A DNA stretch of 64,000 bases, taken from Limosilactobacillus fermentum (lineage in GTDB: Bacteria; Bacillota; Bacilli; Lactobacillales; Lactobacillaceae). Under the pieces are notes generated by a model. The model saw nothing but the letters and a program-made list of their open reading frames with translations, did no database searches and had not been told where the DNA came from. The stretch lies in NCBI RefSeq assembly GCF_013394085.1, contig NZ_CP040910.1:62001-126000 (forward strand). The letters run 5' to 3'. Below are positions 22,281-30,337 of this stretch, piece after piece (position 1 is the first letter of the stretch; each line of letters opens with the position of its first letter). Both the position numbers and the translations under genes were made by a program.

Positions 22281-22322
22281 TATAATTAAGTTAGTTGGGA
22301 CGCCCCCACCGGCGTCCCTTTT
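22281..22322 (+). other. -10 box directly followed by a terminator hairpin
   Basis: TATAAT (22281-22286) is followed at once by GGGACGCC (22297-22304) / GGCGTCCC (22311-22318) and TTTT. Any transcript would be only about 30 nt; alternatively the hairpin simply insulates rlmH from the next gene. Confidence 0.45.
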
Positions 22323-22350
22323 GCGTCCTCTAATTAGAAAATGGTATCAT
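22321..22350 (+). promoter_or_regulatory. promoter of the Rrf2-lacI pair
   Basis: TTGCGT (22321-22326), 18-bp spacer, TATCAT (22345-22350), with TG before the -10. Confidence 0.55.
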
Positions 22351-22378
22351 TGTAACAATTATTCTACGGAAAGGATGG

Positions 22379-22810
22379 ATGATGATGAAGTACTCGCACC
22401 GCGTTAGTGATGGGGTTCACGTCCTTAGTTACGTTTACTTACACCAAGACACCAAAATCTCGTCAGCCCGGCTCGCCAGCAGTATTGATTCCAACCCTAG
22501 TTTGGTGCGACGGTTGATGTCGCGCCTGACCAAGGCCGGCCTGCTCGTCACCCATCCTGGGACGGCTTCACCAGCCCTGGCTAAGGAGCCGGAAGAAATT
22601 ACCCTGCTTGACGTTTACCGGGCGGTGGAAGACCAGTATCACCTCCTGCACATCGATGAACAAACCAACCCGGATTGTCCGATTGGTAAAAACATCCAGG
22701 GGGTCTTAACCCAGGAGTTTGCCAAGGTCCAAGCGGCGGCCGAGGCGGCGATGCAAGAGATTACCCTGGCGGAAATCACCGCTAACTTGCAAGAGCGAAT
22801 TGAGGGATAG
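22379..22810 (+). CDS. Rrf2-family transcriptional regulator (YwnA type)
   Basis: A 143-residue winged-helix regulator. The N-terminal half carries the HTH (SARLASSIDSNPSLVRRLMSRLTKAGLL). The usual three Fe-S cysteines of IscR/NsrR are missing; only one Cys is present, in NPDCPIGKNIQ, which is typical of the YwnA subgroup. Three ATGs in a row begin the frame (22379, 22382, 22385), with GGAAAGG upstream. The LacI-type gene follows after 5 bases, so the two regulators are co-transcribed. The target is unknown. Confidence 0.85.
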   Translation: MMMKYSHRVSDGVHVLSYVYLHQDTKISSARLASSIDSNPSLVRRLMSRLTKAGLLVTHPGTASPALAKEPEEITLLDVYRAVEDQYHLLHIDEQTNPDCPIGKNIQGVLTQEFAKVQAAAEAAMQEITLAEITANLQERIEG

Positions 22811-22815
22811 TAGCG

Positions 22816-23751
22816 ATGGCGACGATCAAAGATATTGCGAAGTTAGCGGGAGTGTCGATTTCGACGGCTTCACGCGCCCTAAACGACAACCCCCGCATTA
22901 GCGAAGCGACCCGAACCAAGGTCAAGCAGATCGCGGCGGAACTGGGCTACTCCCCCAACTACAACGCCCAAACGTTGACCCGGGGAGAGGCCAACATGGT
23001 CGGGTTGGTCTTTCCGGTGACCGACCAAAGCGCCCTGGCTAACCCCTTTCACATCGATTTGATGCGCGGGGCCGGGGTGGCTTTAGAGCAGCGCCACTAC
23101 ACGATGATGGTGGCGATTACCGAAACCGAAGAACGGCTGTTAGAAACGGTCAAGTCGATGGTCACCCAATCCAAAGTGCACAACTTCTTGTTACTGTACA
23201 CCAAGGAAAAGGACCCGGTCACCGACTACCTCCGGGACGCCGGAATGAACTTTGTCGTCATCGGTCACCCAGAAAAGCAGGGTGATCGCTTCGTCGACAA
23301 CGACAACATTCAGGCCGGTTTTTTAGCGACCCAAAAGCTGCTGGACGACCACCACTGTCAGCACGTGGCTTTCGTTACCTCGCCGCACCACTGGACCTTT
23401 GAAGTCGACCGCCGGTTAGGGTGCCGCCAGTGCCTCAACGAACGCGGCCTGGGTGGAACCGAGTGGGTGGTTGAAGAAGACAACGCCCCACAATTTTTTG
23501 CCCAACACCCGGAAATTGACGGGCTGGTCTGTGCCGACGACATCTTGTTCCTGCAGATCTACCGCCAACTAGAAGCCTTGGGGCGCCAAGACCAATTAGC
23601 GATCATTTGCTTTAACAATAGCCGGTTGCTGGGCCGGCTCTTACCCGCGATTGACCGGGTAGATCTGCGCCCTCGTCAGTTGGGGATCGCCGCCGTGGAG
23701 CTACTCTTCAACCGCCAAGCCGACCACCAATTTATTTCCTTTGCCCTGTAG
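22816..23751 (+). CDS. LacI/GalR-family regulator, probable maltose operon repressor (MalR)
   Basis: DNA-binding domain: MATIKDIAKLAGVSISTASRALN, then the hinge, then a periplasmic-binding-protein-like effector domain (MVGLVFPVTDQSALANPFHIDLMRG). It is 311 residues, somewhat shorter than the usual 330-340; the end HQFISFAL stops where relatives continue with a further strand. That could be natural or a small truncation. The nearest sugar operon, for maltose use, starts 380 bases downstream and has a LacI-type operator, so control of that operon is a reasonable inference. Confidence 0.85.
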   Translation: MATIKDIAKLAGVSISTASRALNDNPRISEATRTKVKQIAAELGYSPNYNAQTLTRGEANMVGLVFPVTDQSALANPFHIDLMRGAGVALEQRHYTMMVAITETEERLLETVKSMVTQSKVHNFLLLYTKEKDPVTDYLRDAGMNFVVIGHPEKQGDRFVDNDNIQAGFLATQKLLDDHHCQHVAFVTSPHHWTFEVDRRLGCRQCLNERGLGGTEWVVEEDNAPQFFAQHPEIDGLVCADDILFLQIYRQLEALGRQDQLAIICFNNSRLLGRLLPAIDRVDLRPRQLGIAAVELLFNRQADHQFISFAL

Positions 23752-23780
23752 TAGGGGACAATCAGCCTACTTAAATGAAT

Positions 23781-23826
23781 CCCGGACTAAGGCAATCGTG
23801 ATTGATTGCTCTAGTCCGGGCTTTTT
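23781..23826 (+). terminator. terminator after lacI-type gene
   Basis: CCCGGACTA (23781-23789) pairs with TAGTCCGGG (23812-23820), followed by CTTTTTG. Confidence 0.85.
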
Positions 23827-23855
23827 GTGATCTAGGCATTTCTTAAATTTCCGCG

Positions 23856-23991
23856 GTGGGTCGCACTTCCAATAACGTGCTCCCCAACCACGGGCCTAGT
23901 GGCTAAGTACGGCCGGAGAACGATGCGTACCGCATCAACCCCCATCCTAGCTTAGCCCAACGGCCCGTCGAGGAGGTTGGGTCGCACTTCC
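23856..23991 (-). repeat. intergenic hairpin repeat, copy B, plus a 15-bp fragment
   Basis: Reverse-oriented copy: ACGTGCTCCCCAACC near 23877 and GGTTGGGTCGCACTTCC at 23975-23991, with inner arms GGGCCTAGTGGCTAAG and CTTAGCCCAACGGCCC. A stray GTGGGTCGCACTTCC at 23856-23870 is the end of another, otherwise missing, copy. Confidence 0.75.
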
Positions 23992-24010
23992 ATTTTTTTT
24001 GTGCAAATTT

Positions 24011-24028
24011 TGTGCAAACGGTTGCACA
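24011..24028. promoter_or_regulatory. LacI-type operator of the maltose operon
   Basis: TGTGCAAACGGTTGCACA, a near-perfect palindrome (arms TGTGCAA/TTGCACA) of the CG-centred LacI type. It overlaps the -35 box of the maltose promoter. A half-site TGTGCAAA lies just upstream at 24000-24007. Confidence 0.8.
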
Positions 24029-24050
24029 AAAGAAAATAGTCTGCTATATT
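24022..24050 (+). promoter_or_regulatory. promoter of the maltose operon
   Basis: TTGCAC (24022-24027), 17-bp spacer ending in TGC, TATATT (24045-24050). The operator covers the -35 box, which implies repression by blocking polymerase. Confidence 0.8.
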
Positions 24051-24130
24051 TACTCCTGACGAAAAGATAAATCGCTTTCTTTGGGGAGGGATCCACCCAA
24101 AGGAGGAGACAAGCAGATTGGAGTGGAGAA

Positions 24131-25474
24131 ATGAGTTCGCAAAAGACAACAACTGGTTTGCCAACCCTGCCCAAGAGCATGATCTGGATGATCAACTTCG
24201 GTTTTTTGGGCGTGCAAACCGCCTTTACCCTGCAAAGTTCCCAAATGAGCCGGATCTTTCAAACGATTGGGGCTGACCCGAATAACCTGGGCTGGTTCTT
24301 CATCTTGCCACCACTGGCGGGGTTGATCGTCCAGCCGATCATCGGGACCTATTCGGACCGGACCTGGGCGCCTAAACTGGGGGGCCGGCGCCTGCCTTAC
24401 CTCTTATTGGGGACGATTGTCGCCGTGATCGTGATGATCCTCTTGCCTAACTCGGGGAGTTTTGGTTTTGGTTACGGCTCGCTAGCCGCCCTGTGGTTCG
24501 GGGCGATCACGGTGGCCTTTTTGGACCTGTCCTCAAACGTGGCCATGCAACCGTTCAAGATGATGGTCGGTGACATGGTTAACGACGACCAAAAGTCCTA
24601 CGCTTACGGGATTCAGAGTTTCTTATCCAACACCGGGGCCGTCTTAGCCGCCATCTTCCCCTTCCTCTTCACCCTCTTAGGGGTCGCCAACACGGCTAAG
24701 AAGGGGGTCGTTCCCCAATCCGTCGTGGTGGCCTTTTATGTCGGCGCCGCTCTGTTAGTCATCACTAGTTTATTTACGGTGCTCAAGGTTAAGGAATACG
24801 ACCCGGCCACTTACGCCCTGTACCACGGGATTGAAGAGGCCGATAACCAAAAGGGTGAAAGCTGGTTAACACTGTTAAAGCACGCCCCAAAGGCCTTTTG
24901 GACCGTGACCTTAGTACAATTCTTCTGCTGGTTTGCCTTCCAATACCTGTGGACCTACTCGGCGGGGGCAATCGCCCAAAACGTTTGGCACACCACCAAC
25001 GCTACTTCCGCCGCCTACCAAGCGGCCGGGAACTGGTACGGGGTTTTAGCCGCCGTCCAATCAATCGCCGCCGTGGTTTGGTCCTACGTCTTAGCCAAGG
25101 TGCCGAACCAATACCACAAGCTCGGTTACGGGGGCAGCCTCTTGCTCGGGGCCGCCGGGTTCGCCTCAATTTTCTTCGTTCACAACCAGTACGTCTTGAT
25201 CCTTTCTTACGCCTTGGTCGGAATTGCCTGGGCCGGGATGAACACCTACCCGTTGACGATCGTGACCAACGCCCTGACCGGGAAGCACATGGGGACTTAC
25301 CTGGGGCTGTTCAACGGCTCGATCTGCCTGCCGCAGATTGTGGCCTCCTTGGCCTCCTTTGCCCTCTTCCCAATGTTGGGCGGCTCTCAAGTTAACATGT
25401 TCCTCTTAGCCGGGATTGTGATGTTGCTTGGGGCGTTGTCCGTCACCACGATCAAAGAAACCTATGTCAAGTAA
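24131..25474 (+). CDS. malT: MFS maltose/maltodextrin transporter (MalT type)
   Basis: Proton-linked sugar carrier of 447 residues with about 12 membrane helices. The N-terminus reads IWMINFGFLGVQTAFTLQSS, and the loop GTYSDRTWAPKLGGRRLPYL is characteristic of the SLC45-like/MalT sugar symporters. Maltose as substrate is inferred from the next two genes, maltose phosphorylase and beta-phosphoglucomutase. ATG 24131 has GGAGTGGAG in front. The 3' end contains an exact 21-bp tandem duplication that includes the stop codon. Confidence 0.88.
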   Translation: MSSQKTTTGLPTLPKSMIWMINFGFLGVQTAFTLQSSQMSRIFQTIGADPNNLGWFFILPPLAGLIVQPIIGTYSDRTWAPKLGGRRLPYLLLGTIVAVIVMILLPNSGSFGFGYGSLAALWFGAITVAFLDLSSNVAMQPFKMMVGDMVNDDQKSYAYGIQSFLSNTGAVLAAIFPFLFTLLGVANTAKKGVVPQSVVVAFYVGAALLVITSLFTVLKVKEYDPATYALYHGIEEADNQKGESWLTLLKHAPKAFWTVTLVQFFCWFAFQYLWTYSAGAIAQNVWHTTNATSAAYQAAGNWYGVLAAVQSIAAVVWSYVLAKVPNQYHKLGYGGSLLLGAAGFASIFFVHNQYVLILSYALVGIAWAGMNTYPLTIVTNALTGKHMGTYLGLFNGSICLPQIVASLASFALFPMLGGSQVNMFLLAGIVMLLGALSVTTIKETYVK

Positions 25475-25495
25475 AAAGAAACCTATGTCAAGTAA
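25454..25495 (+). repeat. 21-bp tandem duplication across the malT stop
   Basis: AAAGAAACCTATGTCAAGTA plus A occurs twice, at 25454-25474 and 25475-25495, with no mismatch. The first copy holds the stop codon; the second is untranslated and leads into the ribosome site of the next gene. Confidence 0.95.
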
Positions 25496-25507
25496 GGAGA
25501 AGCAACC

Positions 25508-27754
25508 ATGAAACGAACATTTGAAGTTAGCCCTTGGCACGTTACGACGACCAAGTGGGCACCAGAAGACAAGTTACTGCAAGAATCGATAACCGCCCTG
25601 GCCAACGAAAACCTGGGGATGCGGGGCTTTTTTGAAGAAGGCTATTCCGATGCGACCTTGCAAGGCGTTTACCTAGGTGGGGTCTGGTTTCCGGACAAGA
25701 CCCGGGTCGGCTGGTGGAAAAACGGCTACCCCAAGTACTTTGGCAAGATGATCAACGCCGTCAACTTCATGAAGCTGACGATTGCAGTTAACGGCGAACA
25801 AGTCGACTTTGCCAAGCAAACCCCAACCGACTTTAACTTGGACCTCGACATGCGGCGGGGCACCCTAACCCGGACGGTGACGGCCACGGTTGGCGGCGCC
25901 CCGGTCACCCTAAAGTTTGAACGCTTTGTCTCGGCGGTCCAAAAGGAATTGGTGGGCCAACGGTTGACGGTGCAAAGCCCTGCTGAAATCGACCTGGCGA
26001 TCAGCGCTCAAATCGACGCCGACGTTTACAACCAAGACGCCAACTACGACGAACAGTTCTGGCAAGTCCTAGACCGAAAAGCAAGCGGTAAGGGCGCCCT
26101 GCTGGTTTCCCAAACCAAGGCAAACGACTTTGGCACCCCGCAGTTTACGGTTGCCATGCAAACCAGCGTCAAGACCGACCTTCCCCACGTTGGCGACGCC
26201 GTGGAAGCCAAGCAGGTTGCTAACCACTTCGCCGGCCACGTGGCCGCTGGGCAAAGCGTCACCCTGGAAAAGCGGACGATCGTGACCACCTCACGAGACT
26301 ATGCCGACCAAGCGGAACTGGTGGCGGCGGCCCAGGACTTAGTTTCCCAAGTCGACCAGGTTAGCTACGACGACCTGGTGGCCGCCCACGTCAGTCAATG
26401 GGCCCAGCGCTGGGCCAAGTCCGACGTGGTGATCGAAGGCGATGACGAGGCCCAACAGGGGATCCGCTTCAACCTCTTCCAGCTTTTCTCAACCTACTAC
26501 GGCAACGACAGCCGTTTAAACATCTCGCCAAAGGGCTTCACCGGCGAAAAGTACGGCGGGGCCACTTACTGGGACACCGAGGCGTACTGCCTGCCGGTAT
26601 ACCTTGGGGTGGCCGACCCGCAAGTCGCCAAGAACCTCTTGTACTACCGTTACCACCAGCTACCGGGCGCTTACGTTAACGCCAAGGAGCAGGGGTTAAA
26701 GGGGGCCCTGTTCCCGATGGTGACCTTCAACGGGATCGAGTGCCACAACGAGTGGGAGATCACCTTTGAAGAACTTCACCGTAACGGCGATATTGCCTAC
26801 GCCATTTATAACTACACCCGCTACACCGGCGATACCTCCTACGTCTTGCACGAAGGGGCCAAGGTCCTGGTTGAAACGGCACGCTTTTGGGCCGACCGGG
26901 TCCACTACTCCCAGCGCAAGAACAAGTACCTACTCCACGGGGTGACCGGGCCCAACGAGTACGACAACAACGTTAACAACGACTGGTACACCAACCTCTT
27001 GTGCCAGTGGAGCCTCCAATACACCCTGGAAATCTTGGACCAAGTCGATGAGGACGTCTTAAAGGACCTGGCGGTGACCGAAGACGAACGGCGGCTCTTT
27101 AAGGCGATCGCCGACAACATGTACCTGCCAGAGGACGCCGACAAGGGGATCTTCCCGGAAAACGACGCCTTCTTGGACAAGGATTTGGTGCCGGTTGCCC
27201 AAATCCCTAGCGACCAGCTGCCGCTCAACCAACACTGGTCTTGGGATAAGATCCTGCGCTCACCTTACGTCAAGCAAGGGGACGTCATCCAGGGGATCTG
27301 GGACTTTATCGACGACTTTACGCCGGAACAAAAGCGGAAAAACTTCGACTTTTACGAGCAGTTCACGGTGCACGAATCGAGCCTGTCGCCGTCGGTTTAC
27401 TCGATCGTGGCCGCCGACCTGGGCGACGAGGATAAGGCCGTTGAGCTCTACCAACGCTCGGCGCGGCTGGACCTGGATAATTACAACAACGACACCGACG
27501 ACGGTTTACACATCACCTCGATGACCGGAGCCTGGTTGGACATTGTCCAGGGCTTTGCCGGGATGCGGATTAGAGACGGGCGCTTGCATTACGCCCCGTT
27601 CTTACCGAAGAACTGGACGGCCTACCAATTCAACCAGGTCTTCCGTGGCCGCACGATTCAGGTACGGGTGGACGCTGACGGCACCCACTTGCAACTGCTG
27701 AGCGGGGAACCGTTAAAAGTCGAATTGGGTGACCAATTAACCGAATTAAAGTAG
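25508..27754 (+). CDS. mapA: maltose phosphorylase (GH65)
   Basis: Cytoplasmic enzyme that splits maltose with phosphate into glucose and beta-glucose 1-phosphate. The 748 residues match the family. An N-terminal beta-sandwich is followed by the (alpha/alpha)6 barrel with the catalytic acid Glu in GVTGPNEYDNNVNNDWYTN, and the phosphate site near the C-terminal STSLSP-like region, here HESSLSPSVYS. A typical beta-sheet domain (FRGRTIQVRVDADGTHLQLL) ends it. AAGGAG lies before ATG 25508. pgmB downstream converts its beta-G1P product. Confidence 0.95.
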   Translation: MKRTFEVSPWHVTTTKWAPEDKLLQESITALANENLGMRGFFEEGYSDATLQGVYLGGVWFPDKTRVGWWKNGYPKYFGKMINAVNFMKLTIAVNGEQVDFAKQTPTDFNLDLDMRRGTLTRTVTATVGGAPVTLKFERFVSAVQKELVGQRLTVQSPAEIDLAISAQIDADVYNQDANYDEQFWQVLDRKASGKGALLVSQTKANDFGTPQFTVAMQTSVKTDLPHVGDAVEAKQVANHFAGHVAAGQSVTLEKRTIVTTSRDYADQAELVAAAQDLVSQVDQVSYDDLVAAHVSQWAQRWAKSDVVIEGDDEAQQGIRFNLFQLFSTYYGNDSRLNISPKGFTGEKYGGATYWDTEAYCLPVYLGVADPQVAKNLLYYRYHQLPGAYVNAKEQGLKGALFPMVTFNGIECHNEWEITFEELHRNGDIAYAIYNYTRYTGDTSYVLHEGAKVLVETARFWADRVHYSQRKNKYLLHGVTGPNEYDNNVNNDWYTNLLCQWSLQYTLEILDQVDEDVLKDLAVTEDERRLFKAIADNMYLPEDADKGIFPENDAFLDKDLVPVAQIPSDQLPLNQHWSWDKILRSPYVKQGDVIQGIWDFIDDFTPEQKRKNFDFYEQFTVHESSLSPSVYSIVAADLGDEDKAVELYQRSARLDLDNYNNDTDDGLHITSMTGAWLDIVQGFAGMRIRDGRLHYAPFLPKNWTAYQFNQVFRGRTIQVRVDADGTHLQLLSGEPLKVELGDQLTELK

Positions 27755-27900
27755 CGGCGCCCCTCCTTTTTTCCCAGGAATTTACCGGGGGGAAGGCCAA
27801 TAAACCGGACTTTAAGGCCTCCGAAGTGGCTATTTCCCAGGAAATCACTTGACCGGCGCCCGTACAATGAAAGTAACCACGAACAAAGGAGATTTTCGCC

Positions 27901-28569
27901 ATGAACTTTGCAGATATTGCCGGCTTTGCCTTTGACTTAGACGGGGTGATCGCCGACACCGCCCGCTTTCACACCCAGGCCTGGCACGAACTGGCCGACC
28001 AGGTCCAGACGCCCTGGACGCCGGAACTGGAGGCGAGCCTCAAGGGAGTTGGCCGGATGGATTCCTTGGAGCTGATCCTAAAGGCAGGCGGCCACCAGGG
28101 TGAGTACAGTCAGGAAGAAAAGGTCGCCCTGGCCACCAGCAAGAACGACCGCTACCAAGAGCTAGTCAAGACCCTGACGCCGTCAGACGCCCTGCCGGGG
28201 ATGCCGGCCTTCTTAGCCGAACTCCAGGCCGCCGGCTACCGGCTGGTCTTAGCTTCGGCTTCCAAGAACGCGCCGACGGTCCTCAAGTACCTGCAGTTAG
28301 AAGACGTCTTTGAAGGGGTGGTCGACCCCGCTAGCGTCGCCCACGGCAAGCCGGCGCCCGATATCTATTTGGCCGCCGCCGAGATGTTAGACCTTGCCCC
28401 CGCCCAGGTTGCCGGCGTGGAAGACGCCCAGGCCGGGGTTGCCGCCATTAACGCGGCCGGCGAGCTGTCGATCGGAATTGGACCGGCCAGCGACCTCAAG
28501 GAAGCGGCGGCCCGCTTTGATCGTACCGACCAGGTTAGCTTGGCTAAGCTGAAGGAACGGTTGAGTTAA
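27901..28569 (+). CDS. pgmB: beta-phosphoglucomutase
   Basis: HAD-superfamily mutase that turns beta-glucose 1-phosphate into glucose 6-phosphate. Catalytic motif I is FDLDGVIADT with the two Asp; motif II is in LASASKNAPTVL, the Lys is in HGKPAPDIYL, and motif III is VEDAQAGVAAI. It has 222 residues. AAAGGAG lies before ATG 27901. The 146 bases between mapA and pgmB contain no gene, only two copies of TTTCCCAGGAA. Confidence 0.93.
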   Translation: MNFADIAGFAFDLDGVIADTARFHTQAWHELADQVQTPWTPELEASLKGVGRMDSLELILKAGGHQGEYSQEEKVALATSKNDRYQELVKTLTPSDALPGMPAFLAELQAAGYRLVLASASKNAPTVLKYLQLEDVFEGVVDPASVAHGKPAPDIYLAAAEMLDLAPAQVAGVEDAQAGVAAINAAGELSIGIGPASDLKEAAARFDRTDQVSLAKLKERLS

Positions 28570-28585
28570 AAGCCTGATCTTACGT

Positions 28586-28633
28586 AAAAAGCCAACCACT
28601 TTGCATGATCAATTGCGAAGTGGTTGGCTTTTA
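28586..28633 (+). terminator. terminator of the maltose operon
   Basis: AAAAGCCAACCACTTTGCA pairs with TGCGAAGTGGTTGGCTTTT; T-run on the plus strand and A-run on the other side, so it can act both ways. Confidence 0.85.
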
Positions 28634-28651
28634 TTCGTCTGCTAGCCCCAT

Positions 28652-29144
28652 TTAGTTGCGGCGCAGTAGCTTGTTAGTTAAGTATTTGAGGGGTGTCTCC
28701 GAGCGGTAAGTGAAGATGTTGTTGACGTAGGTGCGTTGAGCGAAGAGGTACATCAAGACGGCGCTCAGGAGGGAAATGGCCACCGCTTACGTTGAGGCGT
28801 CGCAGCCACCCGGGAAGTTCCTGGGTGACTTTGGTAGTCGGGTAATTGTGCAGGTTAGCGAAGTAGGTCACCTGATCTTTAATGGTCATGTCCATGTACA
28901 ATCCCCGTTCCTCGGGCAAAAAGCCCAATCGGTTAAGGAGAGACTCGCTGATGGGCTAACCGTCAAAGGTGATGGTACCCGTATCCGGCGTCAGAAAATT
29001 TAGCAGCATCTTGAAGGTGGTGGATTTACCAGCCCCGTTTTGGCCCACTAAGCCAAGGGCTTCCCCGCGGTTAACGTGAAAACTAAGGTCGTTGACGGCG
29101 GTCAAATCACCAAAGGACTTGGAGACCTGGGTTACTGTTAGCAT
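28652..29144 (-). pseudogene. decayed ABC-2 type exporter (NatA/NatB-like), internal deletion
   Basis: Starts MLTVTQVSKSFGDLTAVNDL with an intact Walker A GQNGAGKSTTF, then meets a stop after TGTITFDG near 28956. The reading resumes in another frame as GFLPEERGLYMDMTIKDQV, typical of NatA ATPases. Near 28790 the ATPase sequence jumps straight into the C-terminal tail of a membrane permease (AISLLSAVLMYLFAQRTYV to KLLRRN). So an ATPase gene and the following permease gene were fused by a deletion that removed the signature and Walker B motifs and most of the permease. An AGGAGG ribosome site upstream of the ATG survives. Not expected to be functional. Confidence 0.85.
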
Positions 29145-29244
29145 GTTACCCCCTCCTAATAGACAATAGTTATTAAATTATAACAAAAAACTCTTTATTA
29201 GCGAGATATGACGGAGATTTGTCTAATTTGCTAATCCGTGGGTA

Positions 29245-29287
29245 TAAAAAAGAGGCTCGGGGAAAGATGTTTTCTCTGGGTCTCTAC
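29245..29287 (-). terminator. terminator of the choloylglycine hydrolase-like gene
   Basis: On the minus strand, AGAGACCCAGAGAAAA pairs with TTTCCCCGAGCCTCT and is followed by six T. Confidence 0.75.
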
Positions 29288-29297
29288 ATTCGATTAG

Positions 29298-30275
29298 TTA
29301 GTTCAATTTCACCGGCGCCCAAACGTCGGCGGTGTCAAAGACGAGCGGGGTGGCTCGCTTTAACAAGTCGTCAGTCAGCTTTACCGAGGTCACCTGGGCC
29401 TGGTGGTAGGACTGGAAGTAGTAGGTGCGGTCCTCAGCAACGGTGGCCGCCCGGTACACCGAGAAGGTTGGCCGGTGGGCCTTACTCTTGGGGACGGTGA
29501 CCGAATCGAGCAGGTGCCAGGTGGTGGCCAGCGCCTCGTCTTTTGATGCCGGTTGGTCGGCCAGTTCTTTCATGTAGGCGGCCCGGACGTAGCGCCCCTT
29601 GGGGGTGTAGGCACCGGGTGGCGTCTTCTTGCCCGAGAGCTTACCGGTGGTGACGTGAAAGGTGTTCGGCGCCAGGGTACCGTTCAAAAAGTCCGGGGTG
29701 AAGTCTAGGTAGTCCTGCAGGCGTTCCAGCTGGTGGTCGAACTTGGGCATGTTGGTCATGATCCCGAGCGGGTTATCGATCAGCTTGAGCGGGTGCTCGC
29801 TGGGTTCAATGACCACGCAACGCCCGGTGGGGTCGGACAAGACAAAGTGTTGCTCGGAGTAGCCAAAGGGCACGTCGGCGTTGACGTCGCTCATTAGTTC
29901 GATTTGATCCAGGTGCGCCGCGACGTCAGCCACCGATTTAAAGTGGCCTAGCAAGTAAAAGATTAGCTCAAAGGCGGCCAATTGGACCTTGTCGGGGTGA
30001 CGCTCGTCAACCAGGCGGGCGCCGTTTTTAAAGGTCAGCTTTTGGGCCATCAAGCCAAACTCGTTGACCCCGTCGGAAACGTCGGTTCGCCGCTCGGTGA
30101 TCGAGCCACCACCAATGATGGCGTAGGGATTTTCGTGGACCCGGTGGTCAAAGACCGAGGCCCACTGGTAGTGACGGGGGGTGAAGATGGGCGACACTAA
30201 GAGGTCGTCCCAGTCCATTGTCCGCCCCAAGACGTGGTAGCCGTCCTGGGTAATGACGTTGATGCTCGTGCACAT
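29298..30275 (-). CDS. choloylglycine hydrolase family protein (bile salt hydrolase / penicillin acylase type)
   Basis: Ntn hydrolase of 325 residues. I chose the start that places Cys at position 2 (MCTSINVITQDGYHVLGRTMDW), because the family removes Met to expose the catalytic Cys. A longer frame would add seven residues. The ribosome site AAGGTGAG precedes this ATG. The conserved Arg (GRTMDW), Asp (MDWDD) and the Asn and Arg further on fit linear-amide cleavage. Substrate (conjugated bile salts, penicillin V, or acyl-homoserine lactones) cannot be read from the sequence. It has its own promoter inside the end of the upstream hydrolase gene. Confidence 0.85.
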   Translation of the reverse strand: MCTSINVITQDGYHVLGRTMDWDDLLVSPIFTPRHYQWASVFDHRVHENPYAIIGGGSITERRTDVSDGVNEFGLMAQKLTFKNGARLVDERHPDKVQLAAFELIFYLLGHFKSVADVAAHLDQIELMSDVNADVPFGYSEQHFVLSDPTGRCVVIEPSEHPLKLIDNPLGIMTNMPKFDHQLERLQDYLDFTPDFLNGTLAPNTFHVTTGKLSGKKTPPGAYTPKGRYVRAAYMKELADQPASKDEALATTWHLLDSVTVPKSKAHRPTFSVYRAATVAEDRTYYFQSYHQAQVTSVKLTDDLLKRATPLVFDTADVWAPVKLN

Positions 30276-30308
30276 ACTAATCTCACCTTCCTGCAAGCGT
30301 TTACTAAT

Positions 30309-30337
30309 ATTATAAGGGTGGCGCCAGATTTAGTAAA
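30309..30337 (-). promoter_or_regulatory. promoter of the choloylglycine hydrolase-like gene
   Basis: Minus strand TTTACT, 17-bp spacer, TATAAT (30309-30314). The -35 box overlaps the last codons of the upstream gene. Confidence 0.7.

Noticed and set aside
27755-27900. TTTCCCAGGAA repeats between mapA and pgmB as an operator pair
   Set aside because: There are only two short copies without a promoter at a fitting distance; too weak to call.
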